NCBI RefSeq assembly: GCF_016925675.1
Contig: NZ_CP070506.1
Span: 4,710,501 to 4,774,500, forward strand
Direction of reading: 5' to 3'
From: Pseudomonas hygromyciniae
GTDB taxonomy: Bacteria > Pseudomonadota > Gammaproteobacteria > Pseudomonadales > Pseudomonadaceae
DNA: 64,000 nucleotides
The notes under the pieces were generated by a model. The model did not search any database, was not told the DNA's origin, and was given only the letters and a program-made list of their open reading frames with translations. Below, in pieces: positions 19,514 to 27,756 of the stretch (its first letter is position 1; every line of letters starts with the position of its first letter). Position numbers and translations under genes: made by a program.

Positions 19514-19608
19514 AAATGTGGGAGCGGGCTTGCTCGCGAAGGCGGTGTGTCAGCCTGGAATTACTTAACTGACCCACCGCCTTCGCGAGCAAGCCCGCTC
19601 CCACATTT
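19514..19608. repeat. REPIN between convergent genes
   Basis: Inverted arms AAATGTGGGAGCGGGCTTGC and its complement around a spacer with TCAG...CTGA symmetry, between the MipA-like gene and the transporter pair. Confidence 0.9.
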
Positions 19609-19629
19609 GTCCGGCATTCCAGCCTGGGA

Positions 19630-20043
19630 TTAGTTTTCTTCGCCCTCGGCCAAGAGCGCGATCCCGCCAATGATCACCACCACGCCCACCCAATGCAGGA
19701 AGCTGATGTGCTCGCCCAGGCCCAGCCACGAGCCGAGCAACACCACCACGAACACCAGCGAACTCAGGGGGAAAGCCAGGGACAGGCTGCTGCGCCGCAG
19801 GATCAGCATCCACACAAAGAACGCGCCGATATAACAGGCAATGGCCGCCAGGATCCCCGGATTAACCGCTACCGCTGCCAACCATTGCCAATTGAAATCC
19901 ATCTGCCCGATTTGATCGCCGGCTACCTTGGTAAACAGCTGCCCAGCGCTTTCGGTGAGGATCAACAACGCCCATAGCACCACCGTGCCCAGGCGCCCAT
20001 GCAGCCAGCCAACTGGGCGCATGGTCATCTCTTGCGAACTCAT
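19630..20043 (-). CDS. EamA/SMR-like small transporter, subunit 2
   Basis: A 137-residue inner-membrane protein with four predicted helices of the drug/metabolite transporter superfamily. The start ATG at 20043 (MSSQEMTMRP) follows GGAGCACAATC. It overlaps the preceding small transporter gene by 4 bases. Paired short homologs of this kind (as in ArnE/ArnF or paired SMR proteins) often form a heterodimer. The conserved acidic residue of the first helix is present (LTESAGQLFTK). Substrate unknown; being in one operon with an arginase-fold enzyme suggests a nitrogenous metabolite. Confidence 0.72.
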   Translation of the reverse strand: MSSQEMTMRPVGWLHGRLGTVVLWALLILTESAGQLFTKVAGDQIGQMDFNWQWLAAVAVNPGILAAIACYIGAFFVWMLILRRSSLSLAFPLSSLVFVVVLLGSWLGLGEHISFLHWVGVVVIIGGIALLAEGEEN

Positions 20044-20420
20044 GATTGTGCTCCTGCTATAGCCACCAACATCACACCGGCGGTAATCACCATTGTGCCC
20101 AGCCAGCGCCGGCGGCTGACGGTCTCCCCCAGCACCACTTTGCCCGCCAGCACCACCCCGCAATAGGCCAGCGCAGCGGCCGGGAACAGCAAACTCAACG
20201 GCGCGCGGGACAAGGCCTCGAGCCAGACGAAGAATTCGATGACATAGGCGCCGATCCCCGCCCACAACAACGGCGCATTGAATACCTGGCCCCAAAAGGC
20301 ATTCAGGCGAAACCCGCCAGAAAGCTCCGGCAAGCGGTCCAGGCCCAGCTTGAAACATAACTGGCCGATCACATCGAGCACGATGGAAAAGGCCACCAAC
20401 ACCACCACGGTCAGGGTCAC
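20040..20420 (-). CDS. EamA/SMR-like small transporter, subunit 1
   Basis: A 126-residue four-helix membrane protein. The first helix carries an acidic residue (FSIVLDVIGQLCFKLGLD), as does the corresponding helix of its partner, and the C-terminal half has LSLLFPAAALAYCGVVLAGK, typical of EamA/SMR repeats. It overlaps the arginase-like gene upstream by 4 bases and its partner downstream by 4 bases, so the three genes form a tight operon. Confidence 0.72.
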   Translation of the reverse strand: MTLTVVVLVAFSIVLDVIGQLCFKLGLDRLPELSGGFRLNAFWGQVFNAPLLWAGIGAYVIEFFVWLEALSRAPLSLLFPAAALAYCGVVLAGKVVLGETVSRRRWLGTMVITAGVMLVAIAGAQS

Positions 20421-21337
20421 GGGAACAGCTCCTCAAACAGGTTGATCAACGCTTCATTGGTCGCCGCGTTGCGCAGCAAATCGTCCGCGCTCCAGCGCTC
20501 AGCCGGCGGCTGGTCGGACTTGGCTTCCCAGCGTTTGAACGCGTTGCTGAATGCAGGCGCGGCGAACTCGCCACACACGTCGATGCCAATGATCCGCTTG
20601 CTCGCCGCCAACGCCCGCAGGGCTTGCAGCAGGTGCGTCAGGCGCATGCCGCCCTGGTCCCAGTTGGTGGCGGCGTCTTCGCTGGCCAGCACGTCCTTGT
20701 CGAGGGTGATCCACACGGCCTCAGTGGGCAGGCTGGCGATCATTTGCTCAAGGAATACGGGCCAATCGAGCTCAGCGAGGTTGCGCCAGTGCAGGTGATT
20801 TTCCTGCTGCGCATGGCCGGCGCCATCCCCTACCCGGCCCCAGACTTTCGACGGGGCGTGTTGCCAGGGAAACAACTGCAAGTGCCCGCGCTTAAGTGCG
20901 CCCAGATTGCCGCCGCGCAGTTGCGGGTTATGCAGGTCATCGCTGCACGGACCGAGGGTGACGATGCGCTTGATCGCCGGCATCTTCAGGGCCTGGTTGA
21001 CCCACGAGCCGCAGTGCCGGCGCGGTGCCAGGCGCACCCAGTCGGGATGGTTATCGAAGTGGATCAGGCTGATGGGCTCCTGCACTTCGGCGAGAAAGGC
21101 CGGAGTCAGGTGGTGATAATCGCCAGAGCCGACAAAGAAGATTTCGGGTCGCGCCGTGGTCGGCCTGGGCCGTTGGGCCAGGCGCTGGGCAAAGCGTTTC
21201 CAGGTTTTTTCGGTGGACCACAGGCGCAATTTCGGGCCCAGGTCGAGCAGGTCCAGGCGCGTGGCGTGACCGCTGGCCAGACGCAGGGCAATCGGCGCCT
21301 GGGCCGTAAGGCTGTGGTCGAGATCGAGGATATTCAA
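20417..21337 (-). CDS. Arginase/ureohydrolase-fold enzyme of unknown substrate
   Basis: A 306-residue protein with all classical dimanganese ligand motifs of the arginase superfamily: GSGDYHH (residues 71-76), DNHPD (D95, H97, D99, the DAHxD motif) and LDKDV (D213, D215). Otherwise it is divergent from arginase and agmatinase. The start is a TTG at 21337; an in-frame stop lies just upstream and no in-frame ATG precedes the conserved part. It is first gene of an operon with two SMR-like transporters. Hydrolysis of a guanidino or formimino compound is likely from the fold; the substrate is not known. Confidence 0.72.
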   Translation of the reverse strand: MNILDLDHSLTAQAPIALRLASGHATRLDLLDLGPKLRLWSTEKTWKRFAQRLAQRPRPTTARPEIFFVGSGDYHHLTPAFLAEVQEPISLIHFDNHPDWVRLAPRRHCGSWVNQALKMPAIKRIVTLGPCSDDLHNPQLRGGNLGALKRGHLQLFPWQHAPSKVWGRVGDGAGHAQQENHLHWRNLAELDWPVFLEQMIASLPTEAVWITLDKDVLASEDAATNWDQGGMRLTHLLQALRALAASKRIIGIDVCGEFAAPAFSNAFKRWEAKSDQPPAERWSADDLLRNAATNEALINLFEELFP

Positions 21338-21448
21338 GGTAATGTTTCACCCCTTGGCAGCGCCCAACCGCACGCCGGCTGGGCTTTAAGGGGGTAATGC
21401 AAGGGATGGGCCAGGAGCCAATGTGGGAGCTTATGTGAGGACTGGCTT

Positions 21449-21541
21449 GTGTGGGAGCGGGCTTGCTCGCGAAGGCGGTGGGTCAGTTAAGAAATACTTA
21501 GCTGATATACCGCTTTCGCGAGCAAGCCCGCTCCCACATTT
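21449..21541. repeat. REPIN
   Basis: Inverted REP arms (GTGGGAGCGGGCTTGCTCGC and complement) around a spacer. A lone partial arm (TGTGGGAGC) precedes it at about 21422. Confidence 0.88.
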
Positions 21542-21556
21542 GGGCGGTGGTGTTTG

Positions 21557-22210
21557 TTAGCTTTTGGCTTCGTTGATGATCTGGCGGATCGCGCCGACAA
21601 ACGCCTCAGCCGGCTGCCCGCCGCTGACCGCGTACTGGTCGTTGAACACGATGGTCGGCACCGAACTCACCCCGCGCGATACCCACAGTTGCCCCTGCTC
21701 GCGCACTTGTGCGGCGTACTCGTCCGAGGCCAAAATCTCTGCAGCGCGCTTGAGGTCCAGCCCGACGCTTTCGGCAATGATTGCCAAGGTGGCGTGGTCG
21801 GAAGGGTCCTGGCCATCGCTGAAATAGGCCTTGAACAGCGCTTCCTTGAGGTTGTACTGCAACCCCTCGAGGCCGGCCCAATGCAACAGGCGATGGGCGT
21901 CAAAGGTGTTGTAGATACGGCTCTGGCCATCGGTACGAAACGCAAAGCCCAGCGCAGCGCCCATGTCGCGGATGCGGGCGCGGGTGGCCTGGGATTCTTC
22001 GGCAGTGGAGCCGTATTTTTCGGTGATGTGCTCAACGATGTTCTGCCCTTCGGCGGGCATGTTCGGGTTCAGTTCGAAGGGCTGGAAGTGGATCTCGGCC
22101 TGCACTTCGGCGCCCAGTTGGTCCAGGGCTTCGGTCAGGCCGCGCAGGCCGATGATGCACCAGGGGCAGGACACGTCGCTGACAAAATCGATTTTCAGGG
22201 AAGTACTCAT
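21557..22210 (-). CDS. DsbA-family (FrnE-like) cytoplasmic thiol oxidoreductase
   Basis: A 217-residue thioredoxin-fold protein with the active site CPWC at residues 15-18 close to the N-terminus and no signal peptide, so it acts in the cytoplasm, unlike DsbA. FQPFELNPNMP, FDAHRLLHWA, and the cis-Pro loop GVSSVPTIVFN are typical of the FrnE/2-hydroxychromene-2-carboxylate isomerase-like group. Start ATG at 22210. It is monocistronic, followed by a REPIN. Redox stress protection is the likely general role; the partner is unknown. Confidence 0.85.
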   Translation of the reverse strand: MSTSLKIDFVSDVSCPWCIIGLRGLTEALDQLGAEVQAEIHFQPFELNPNMPAEGQNIVEHITEKYGSTAEESQATRARIRDMGAALGFAFRTDGQSRIYNTFDAHRLLHWAGLEGLQYNLKEALFKAYFSDGQDPSDHATLAIIAESVGLDLKRAAEILASDEYAAQVREQGQLWVSRGVSSVPTIVFNDQYAVSGGQPAEAFVGAIRQIINEAKS

Positions 22211-22271
22211 TTACGCAACCTCGCAGGCATTACACGCCACAAAGTTCGCACCATACACCCCTACGCCGATC

Positions 22272-23291
22272 TCATAAAACCTTGGCCGGCGCTATCGGCT
22301 CAACCCGCGCCCAATGCGGAACATCCTCGCGGTGGGCTTGCAGGTACGGCAACACCGCCGCCAGCAACGGCGCCTTGAACGCCTCTTGGAAACGATGGGC
22401 CAGGCCCGGGATCAGCCGCAACTGGCTGCCCGGGATATGCGCCGCCAGGTGCACGCCATGCATCACCGGCAGCAACGGGTCGGCTGTGCCGTGGACCACC
22501 AGGGTCGGCACCCGCAATTGATTGAGCAATGGCACCCGGCTTGGTTCGGCAAGGATCGCCATGATCTGGCGCTTCACACCCTCGGGGTTGAATGCCCGGT
22601 CGTAGGACTGCGCCGCCTGCTGCAGCAAGGCCTGGCGATCATCCTTGACCTCAGGGCTACCCAGGGCCGCGAGCAAATCGGCCTGCTGCTCCAGGGCCAC
22701 TTCGCGGTTGGGCGCGCTGCGCCGTGACAGCAGTTGTACCAGCGCGGCATTCGGCGCGGGCAGGCCTTCGGCGCCGGAACTGGTCATGATCAGGGTCAGG
22801 CTTTCCACGCGCTGCGGGGCCATGGCCGCCAGGTGCTGGGCGATCATCCCGCCCATGCTAGCGCCCAGCACATGGAACTGGCGCACCTGCAGCGCATCCA
22901 TCAACCCCAGGGCGTCGTCGGCCATATCGCTCAGGGTGTAGGGCGCGGCCACCGGCAAGCCGAGTTTGTAGCGCAGCACTTCAAAGGTCAGATTGGCGCT
23001 GGCGGGCGCCTGGCGCCAGGTGGACAGGCCGACGTCGCGGTTGTCGTAGCGGATCACCCGGAAACCTTGTTGGCACAGCGCGACCACCACTTCGTCGGGC
23101 CAGTGGATCAATTGCCCACCCAGGCCCATCACCAGCAGCAAGGCCGGATCGGAAGCACGACCAATGCTCTGGTACGCCAGGCTCACCTGGTCCAGATCGA
23201 CCCGCTCAGTCGGGACATTGACATCACATCGAGACGCCGCAAAAGACGGCAGGCCGAACAGTAAGGCGGCCAGTAAAAGCAACACGCGCAT
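22272..23291 (-). CDS. Exported alpha/beta hydrolase
   Basis: A 339-residue hydrolase with a signal peptide ([20 protein letters not shown]), so probably periplasmic. The fold markers are [10 protein letters not shown] (oxyanion region), GASMGG with the nucleophile Ser, and likely Asp/His in [10 protein letters not shown] and [10 protein letters not shown]. The start at 23291 gives the signal peptide; the ribosome-binding site is weak. It is divergent from the LysR gene, and a MetR-type box lies in the shared region. Substrate unknown. Confidence 0.8.
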   Translation of the reverse strand: MRVLLLLAALLFGLPSFAASRCDVNVPTERVDLDQVSLAYQSIGRASDPALLLVMGLGGQLIHWPDEVVVALCQQGFRVIRYDNRDVGLSTWRQAPASANLTFEVLRYKLGLPVAAPYTLSDMADDALGLMDALQVRQFHVLGASMGGMIAQHLAAMAPQRVESLTLIMTSSGAEGLPAPNAALVQLLSRRSAPNREVALEQQADLLAALGSPEVKDDRQALLQQAAQSYDRAFNPEGVKRQIMAILAEPSRVPLLNQLRVPTLVVHGTADPLLPVMHGVHLAAHIPGSQLRLIPGLAHRFQEAFKAPLLAAVLPYLQAHREDVPHWARVEPIAPAKVL

Positions 23292-23334
23292 GAAAAACAC
23301 CGAAACGCAGAACCCCAGTAGAGCGCGAGTCTGA

Positions 23335-23347
23335 TGAAGTTTGTTCA
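23335..23347. promoter_or_regulatory. MetR-type operator
   Basis: TGAAGTTTGTTCA fits the MetR consensus TGAA-N5-TTCA exactly, including T in the centre. It lies between the divergent hydrolase gene and the MetR-like LysR gene. The assignment is by consensus from memory. Confidence 0.6.
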
Positions 23348-23473
23348 AGCGCGCTGCCACAGTTACGTGACAGTTTGATGAAGAGCGCCCAGCGGTCATG
23401 GTCGACAGATTCGGCAACATGAGACAAACTCACGCCATTCGAACTTGTCACAAGTTATCTTCATGGAGAGCCC

Positions 23474-24391
23474 GTGCTCGAAATCCGTCATCTCAAGACC
23501 CTGCATGCCTTGCGCGAGGCCGACAGCCTGGTGGAAGCCGCCGAACGCCTGCACCTGACCCAGTCGGCGTTGTCCCACCAGTTCAAGGAGCTGGAAGAAC
23601 GCATGGGCATGCCGCTGTTTGTGCGCAAGACCAAGCCCGTGCGCTTCACCAGCGCCGGCTTGCGCCTGCTGCAACTGGCGGATGCCACCCTGCCGCTGCT
23701 GCGCGGGGCCGAACGGGATATCGCGCGCCTGGCCGGGGGCACCGCCGGGCGCTTGCACATGGCGATCGAATGCCACAGCTGCTTCCAGTGGCTGATGCCG
23801 ACCATCGATCAGTTCCGCGATGCCTGGCCAGAGGTCGAGCTGGACCTGGCCTCCGGCTTTGCCTTCGCCCCGCTGCCGGCCCTGGCCCGTGGCGACCTGG
23901 ACCTGGTGGTGACCTCCGACCCACTGGAACTGGCGGGCATCACCTATGTGCCGCTGTTCACCTACGAAGCAATGCTCGCCGTGGCCAACCAGCACGCGCT
24001 GGCGAACAAGCCGTATATCGTGCCCGAGGATTTGCTCAGCGAAACCCTGATCACCTACCCGGTGGAACGTGATCGCCTGGATATCTTCACCCGTTTCCTG
24101 GAACCCGCCGACGTCGAACCCGCCCAGGTGCGTACCTCGGAGTTGACGGTGATGATGATGCAGTTGGTGGCCAGCGGTCGCGGCGTGTGCGGCATGCCCC
24201 ACTGGGCGCTGCATGAATACAGCTCGCGGGGTTATGTGAAGGCCAAGCGGCTGGGGGAGAAAGGTTTGTTCGCCACGCTGTACGCCGGGATCCGTGCGGA
24301 TATGCTGGATGCGCCGTACATGCGCGACTTTTTGCTGACCGCCAAGGACACCTCGTTCTCAACCCTGGATGGGGTCAGCGCGGTCCGTTGA
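23474..24391 (+). CDS. metR: LysR-family transcriptional regulator, MetR-like
   Basis: A 305-residue LysR regulator. The N-terminal helix-turn-helix is at about residues 1-60 (LHLTQSALSHQFKELEERMG), and the periplasmic-binding-like effector domain follows. MLEIRHLKTLHALREADSLV and the effector-domain stretch IECHSCFQWLMPTIDQFR match MetR, which in enterobacteria activates methionine genes with homocysteine as co-effector. The start is a GTG after GGAGAG. No met genes are adjacent, so its local target could be the hydrolase. Confidence 0.8.
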   Translation: MLEIRHLKTLHALREADSLVEAAERLHLTQSALSHQFKELEERMGMPLFVRKTKPVRFTSAGLRLLQLADATLPLLRGAERDIARLAGGTAGRLHMAIECHSCFQWLMPTIDQFRDAWPEVELDLASGFAFAPLPALARGDLDLVVTSDPLELAGITYVPLFTYEAMLAVANQHALANKPYIVPEDLLSETLITYPVERDRLDIFTRFLEPADVEPAQVRTSELTVMMMQLVASGRGVCGMPHWALHEYSSRGYVKAKRLGEKGLFATLYAGIRADMLDAPYMRDFLLTAKDTSFSTLDGVSAVR

Positions 24392-24394
24392 TGT

Positions 24395-25033
24395 TCACGC
24401 GTTGCGCCGTTGCTCGAGCATCAGGCGCACCGCCAGGGCGGCCAGCACGAATCCCATGAAATAGCGCTGCACCGCCAGCCACGTGGGGTTGTGGATAAAC
24501 CACGCGGCGATGCTGGCGGCGCACAGCGAGATCAGCAGGTTGACCACAAAGCTGACGCTGATCTGGGTAAAGCCCAGCATCAGGCTCTGGGTGAAGATCG
24601 AGCCGTGCTCCGGGGTGATGAACTGCGGGAACACCGACAGGTAGAACACAGCGATTTTCGGGTTCAGTGCGCTGGTCAGAAAGCCCATGGTCACCAGCTT
24701 GCGCGGCGAGTCAGCGGGCAGTTGCTGGGCCTCGAACGGCGAGCGCGCGCCCGGTTTCACTGCCTGCCAGGCCAACCACAGCAGGTACAGCGCACCGGCC
24801 CACTTCAGTACTTCATAGGCCAGCGGCACGGTGAGAAACACGGCGGTCAAACCGGCGGCCGCCGCGAACAGGTGCACAAAAAACCCCGCGACCACCCCCA
24901 GCAACGACGTCACCCCGGCCTTGCGGCCCTGGCAAATCGAACGGGAGATCAAATAGATCATGTTCGGCCCCGGGGTCAGGACCAGCAGCAGCGAGGCGGC
25001 GGCAAAAATCAGCAATTCGTTGAGGGGGATCAC
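24395..25033 (-). CDS. LysE/RhtB-family amino acid exporter
   Basis: A 212-residue inner-membrane protein with about six hydrophobic segments. The family signature LTPGPNMIYLISRSICQGRKAG is near the N-terminus (residues 19-40). FLTSALNPKIAVFYLSVFPQF in the middle is also conserved. It starts at a GTG after AAAGGAC. It is convergent with the LysR gene (stops 4 bases apart) and upstream of the Nudix gene's stop. LysE-family proteins export amino acids or related metabolites; the substrate is unassigned. Confidence 0.87.
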   Translation of the reverse strand: MIPLNELLIFAAASLLLVLTPGPNMIYLISRSICQGRKAGVTSLLGVVAGFFVHLFAAAAGLTAVFLTVPLAYEVLKWAGALYLLWLAWQAVKPGARSPFEAQQLPADSPRKLVTMGFLTSALNPKIAVFYLSVFPQFITPEHGSIFTQSLMLGFTQISVSFVVNLLISLCAASIAAWFIHNPTWLAVQRYFMGFVLAALAVRLMLEQRRNA

Positions 25034-25058
25034 GGCTCAGTCCTTTGTGCCCGACAGC

Positions 25059-25472
25059 TCAGGCAGTGGTGGTCAGCGATGCTCGATAGAACGGCAGGAT
25101 CAGATCACGTGTCAAGGGCGCCAACTGCAGGCCGCCGTCGCCTGCCGGGTCGATCCAGCGCACTTCTTCGATCTCGGCGGCGGGTGTCACCGGTACGTCG
25201 ATACGCACTTCAAACAGCTCGGCCTCCACGGTAAACCCCGGCTCGTTGGCCGCCGGTGCCGAAAAATGCCCAAGGTACTGCGCCGCTGCCGGGTCGATCT
25301 GCAGGCCAAGCTCTTCGTGCAGCTCACGCGCCAAGGCCTGCGCCGGTTGCTCGCCGGCATCGATCTTGCCGCCCGGTTGCATAAAGGCCTGGGTGCCACG
25401 TTTGCGCACCAGCAGGGTCTGGCCGTCGCGGCCGATCAACAGGGCGGCGGCAATACGGATGGTCTTGGACAT
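25059..25472 (-). CDS. Nudix hydrolase
   Basis: A 137-residue cytoplasmic pyrophosphohydrolase. The complete Nudix box is at about residues 35-57 (GKIDAGE...RELHEELGL). I chose the start at 25472 (MSKTIRIAAALL), because the longer frame runs through a REP-rich, low-complexity region translating to His-Ser repeats. It is followed 26 bp later by the LysE gene on the same strand. Possible substrates are nucleoside diphosphate derivatives; house-cleaning is likely. Confidence 0.87.
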   Translation of the reverse strand: MSKTIRIAAALLIGRDGQTLLVRKRGTQAFMQPGGKIDAGEQPAQALARELHEELGLQIDPAAAQYLGHFSAPAANEPGFTVEAELFEVRIDVPVTPAAEIEEVRWIDPAGDGGLQLAPLTRDLILPFYRASLTTTA

Positions 25473-25538
25473 GAAATAAACGCCTTGAATAAAGGCGCGA
25501 AGGATCACATGACTGTGCTCCGTGCTGCAATGCCACCT

Positions 25539-25761
25539 TGTGGCGAGCGGGCTGTGACTGTGGCTGTGGCTGTAGCTGTGGCGAGCGGGCTTGTCGGAAC
25601 GCCGCATCGCCCGCGCTGGGCTGCGAAGCGGCCCCAGACCTGCCAATGAGTTTTAACTGAAAGAACGCAGTGAACGGATTAGGGCCGCTTCGCAGCCCAG
25701 CGCGGGGCAAGCCCGCTCGCCACAACCACAGTCACAACCACAGCCACAGCCACAGCCACAA
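25539..25761. repeat. Inverted pair of GTGGCGAGCGGGCTTG repeats with expanded hexamers
   Basis: Two inverted units (GTGGCGAGCGGGCTTG...CGCTGGGCTGCGAAGCGGCC and complement) flank an 80-bp core. At each outer end is a simple-sequence run based on CTGTGG: three to four units on the left, five on the right as CCACAG. Its heads match the longer composite repeats around 40 kb and 50 kb. Confidence 0.8.
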
Positions 25762-25766
25762 CTGGC

Positions 25767-27098
25767 TTACTCTTCGGGTTCCTTGATGAATACGCTGTAC
25801 TTGGCGCCTTCCATCGCTTCAAACGCGATCAGCTTGTCCACCAGCGGCAGGTTGAGCACTTTGCCGGCGTTGAGCAGCAGCATGCCGTTGTCGGCATTGA
25901 GGTTGCGCGCCAGGACCATACCTTCGGCCAACTCGCGAGTGCCCAGCACCCTGACCGTCGGGTCGCCCAGGGTCACGTCGCTGAGGAAGGCCGCGCAGGC
26001 CTGGACGAAGTCTTCCACCATGTCCGGGTCATACAGGCGCCCGGCGTATTTGCGGATATACAGCAGCGCCTCGTCGCTGTTCATCTGCCGCTCAAGAATC
26101 AAGCCGCGCTGCAGCTCGATAAAATCCACCGCCAGCTTGAGCAAGCGCGAGCCAAAAGGAATGGCCTCGCCCTTGAGGTGATCAGGGAAACCACTGCCGT
26201 CCCAGCGCTCCTGGTGATGGCGGATCAGCCGGGCGGCGTCCTTCATGGGTTCCAGGGTCATCAACAACGATTCACTCTGTGTGGCGTACTCGCGAAAACG
26301 CTCGCGGTCGGTGCTGTGCAGCAAGTCCGAGGGCGCGACCATCATGCTGTCGCTCCAGCTCAGCTTTCCGATGTTGTACAGCGCTGCCGCCATGGTCAGA
26401 TCGCGGCTGCTGGCGTCGTCCAGGCCATGGAGCACGCACCAAGTGCGCACCAGCTCGATGATCTGGCGGTTGGTCTGCTTGCTGCGCGGCAGGCGCAGGT
26501 TGGCCAGCAGCGAGAACACCTCGGTGCCGGTGGCGTAGCTGTGCTTGAGTTCTTCGTAGGCCAGGTCGAGCATGTCGGCGGTCTGCTGCAATTCACTGGT
26601 GCGCGAGACCACGCGCTTTTCCAGGGACGCATTGAGCTGCTTGAGCTCCTCGTTCTGCTGGCGGATCAGTTGTTCCAGGCGCAGGCGCTCACGCTCGGAA
26701 TGCTGGTGGGCCAACGACTGACGCAGCGCCAGCAGCAACTCTTCGTCCTTCCAGGGTTTGCTCAGGTAGCGGTAGATCTGCCCTTCGTTGATGGCCTTGA
26801 TGATCAGGGTCAGGTCGGTTTCGCCGGTCAACAGCAGGCGCACGGTATGGGGGTAGTCGTGATGGATCTGTGCCAGCAACGTGGCCCCATCCATATCCGG
26901 CAGGCGTGCAGCACTCATCACCAGGTCCACAGGCTGGCGCGCCAGCGTGGCTAACGCTTCTACTGCCGTGGTGGCGCTGCACAGTTCAAAGGGTTCCAGG
27001 CGCAATAACTGCGCGAGGCGGTCATGCACGTCCGGGTGAGTGTCGATCAACAGCACCACGGGACGATCGGTTTCAGAAAAGGTAACGGACTCTCCCAC
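25767..27098 (-). CDS. Response regulator with degenerate (YN-GYP type) HD-GYP domain
   Basis: A 443-residue protein with an N-terminal receiver (about 12-130), a coiled coil (about 130-180) and an HD-GYP-like domain (about 190-380). In the receiver, the phosphoacceptor Asp is replaced by S62 (LVMSAARLPDMDG), although T91 and K114 are kept. In the output domain the HD dyad is Y241-N242 (AALYNIGKL) and GYP is GFP; H294-H295 remain. P. aeruginosa PA2572 is a known YN-GYP protein and is probably the ortholog. Start is a GTG at 27098 after GAGGTG. It likely lacks cyclic-di-GMP hydrolysis and acts by binding. Confidence 0.82.
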   Translation of the reverse strand: MGESVTFSETDRPVVLLIDTHPDVHDRLAQLLRLEPFELCSATTAVEALATLARQPVDLVMSAARLPDMDGATLLAQIHHDYPHTVRLLLTGETDLTLIIKAINEGQIYRYLSKPWKDEELLLALRQSLAHQHSERERLRLEQLIRQQNEELKQLNASLEKRVVSRTSELQQTADMLDLAYEELKHSYATGTEVFSLLANLRLPRSKQTNRQIIELVRTWCVLHGLDDASSRDLTMAAALYNIGKLSWSDSMMVAPSDLLHSTDRERFREYATQSESLLMTLEPMKDAARLIRHHQERWDGSGFPDHLKGEAIPFGSRLLKLAVDFIELQRGLILERQMNSDEALLYIRKYAGRLYDPDMVEDFVQACAAFLSDVTLGDPTVRVLGTRELAEGMVLARNLNADNGMLLLNAGKVLNLPLVDKLIAFEAMEGAKYSVFIKEPEE

Positions 27099-27248
27099 GG
27101 GACACCTCGGATCTAGTCGCGTCGGTGTGCGCTTCCTACGGTCAAGGTAACAGCCTCCTGGCTATTACCTAGCAGTTTAGTCAGTTTTTTAGCCGGTAGT
27201 GGCCTAATAATGCTATTTGCCACTACCGCGTCTGAAGCCTCGAACCGG

Positions 27249-27521
27249 TCAGGCCTCGGCGGCTCTGCTGGAGGAACCAAACGAGGCAAAGCGCTTGTTG
27301 AAGCCGGCAATCCGCCCTTCGACCTGGGTCTTGCGCTGTTGCCCGGTGTAGATGGGGTGGGAAGCGCTGGACACGTCGAGAGCCATATAAGGATAAGTAT
27401 TGCCATCGCTGTGTTGGTGGGTGCGGTCCGTATCGACCGTGGAGCCGATCAGGAAGAACACGTCGGCGGCAGTGTCGTGGAACAGTACGGTGCGATAGGC
27501 GGGATGGATACCAGCTTTCAT
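27249..27521 (-). CDS. rpmE2: 50S ribosomal protein L31, zinc-independent type B
   Basis: A 90-residue L31 type [28 protein letters not shown]-like [16 protein letters not shown] and RIAGFNKRF are characteristic, and the CxxC zinc ligands of the housekeeping L31 are absent. Known role: replaces zinc-containing L31 under zinc starvation, freeing zinc. The start ATG follows GGAGGCCCT. A Zur-type operator lies about 35 bp upstream, matching one at the ZnuD-like gene. Confidence 0.93.
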   Translation of the reverse strand: MKAGIHPAYRTVLFHDTAADVFFLIGSTVDTDRTHQHSDGNTYPYMALDVSSASHPIYTGQQRKTQVEGRIAGFNKRFASFGSSSRAAEA

Positions 27522-27555
27522 AGGGCCTCCGGGGGCATCTGGGCAAGATCAATAC

Positions 27556-27568
27556 GTTATACAGTAAC
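27556..27568 (-). promoter_or_regulatory. Zur-type operator upstream of rpmE2
   Basis: GTTATACAGTAAC inside the inverted repeat CGTTA-N5-TAACG, 35 bp upstream of the L31B start. The same GTTATANNNTAAC pattern stands before the TonB receptor gene at 60107-60119. Zur control of both genes is inferred. Confidence 0.72.
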
Positions 27569-27704
27569 GCAAATAATGCACCCAAACGAGAACGCATTGC
27601 AATACCGATAGATGCCCAGGTTCTATGCGGTTGCCCTGGCAAGGAACTCGCCCGTAAGCTGGGACTCAGTCTTGAACCGTGAACCCGCCTAAAGAAAAGA
27701 ACCT

Positions 27705-27724
27705 TGTAGGAGCCGGCTCCTACA
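27705..27724. repeat. Perfect 20-bp palindrome (collapsed REP)
   Basis: TGTAGGAGCCGGCTCCTACA, which looks like the outer ends of a REPIN with the middle missing, 32 bp upstream of the FMN protein start. Confidence 0.75.
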
Positions 27725-27756
27725 GGTCATAGAGAGTCCGAACCCAAGGAAACCGT

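Noticed and set aside
25473..25646. Longer N-terminus of the Nudix protein
   Set aside because: The extension would translate REP and hexamer repeats into a His-Ser run; the internal start gives a normal Nudix length.
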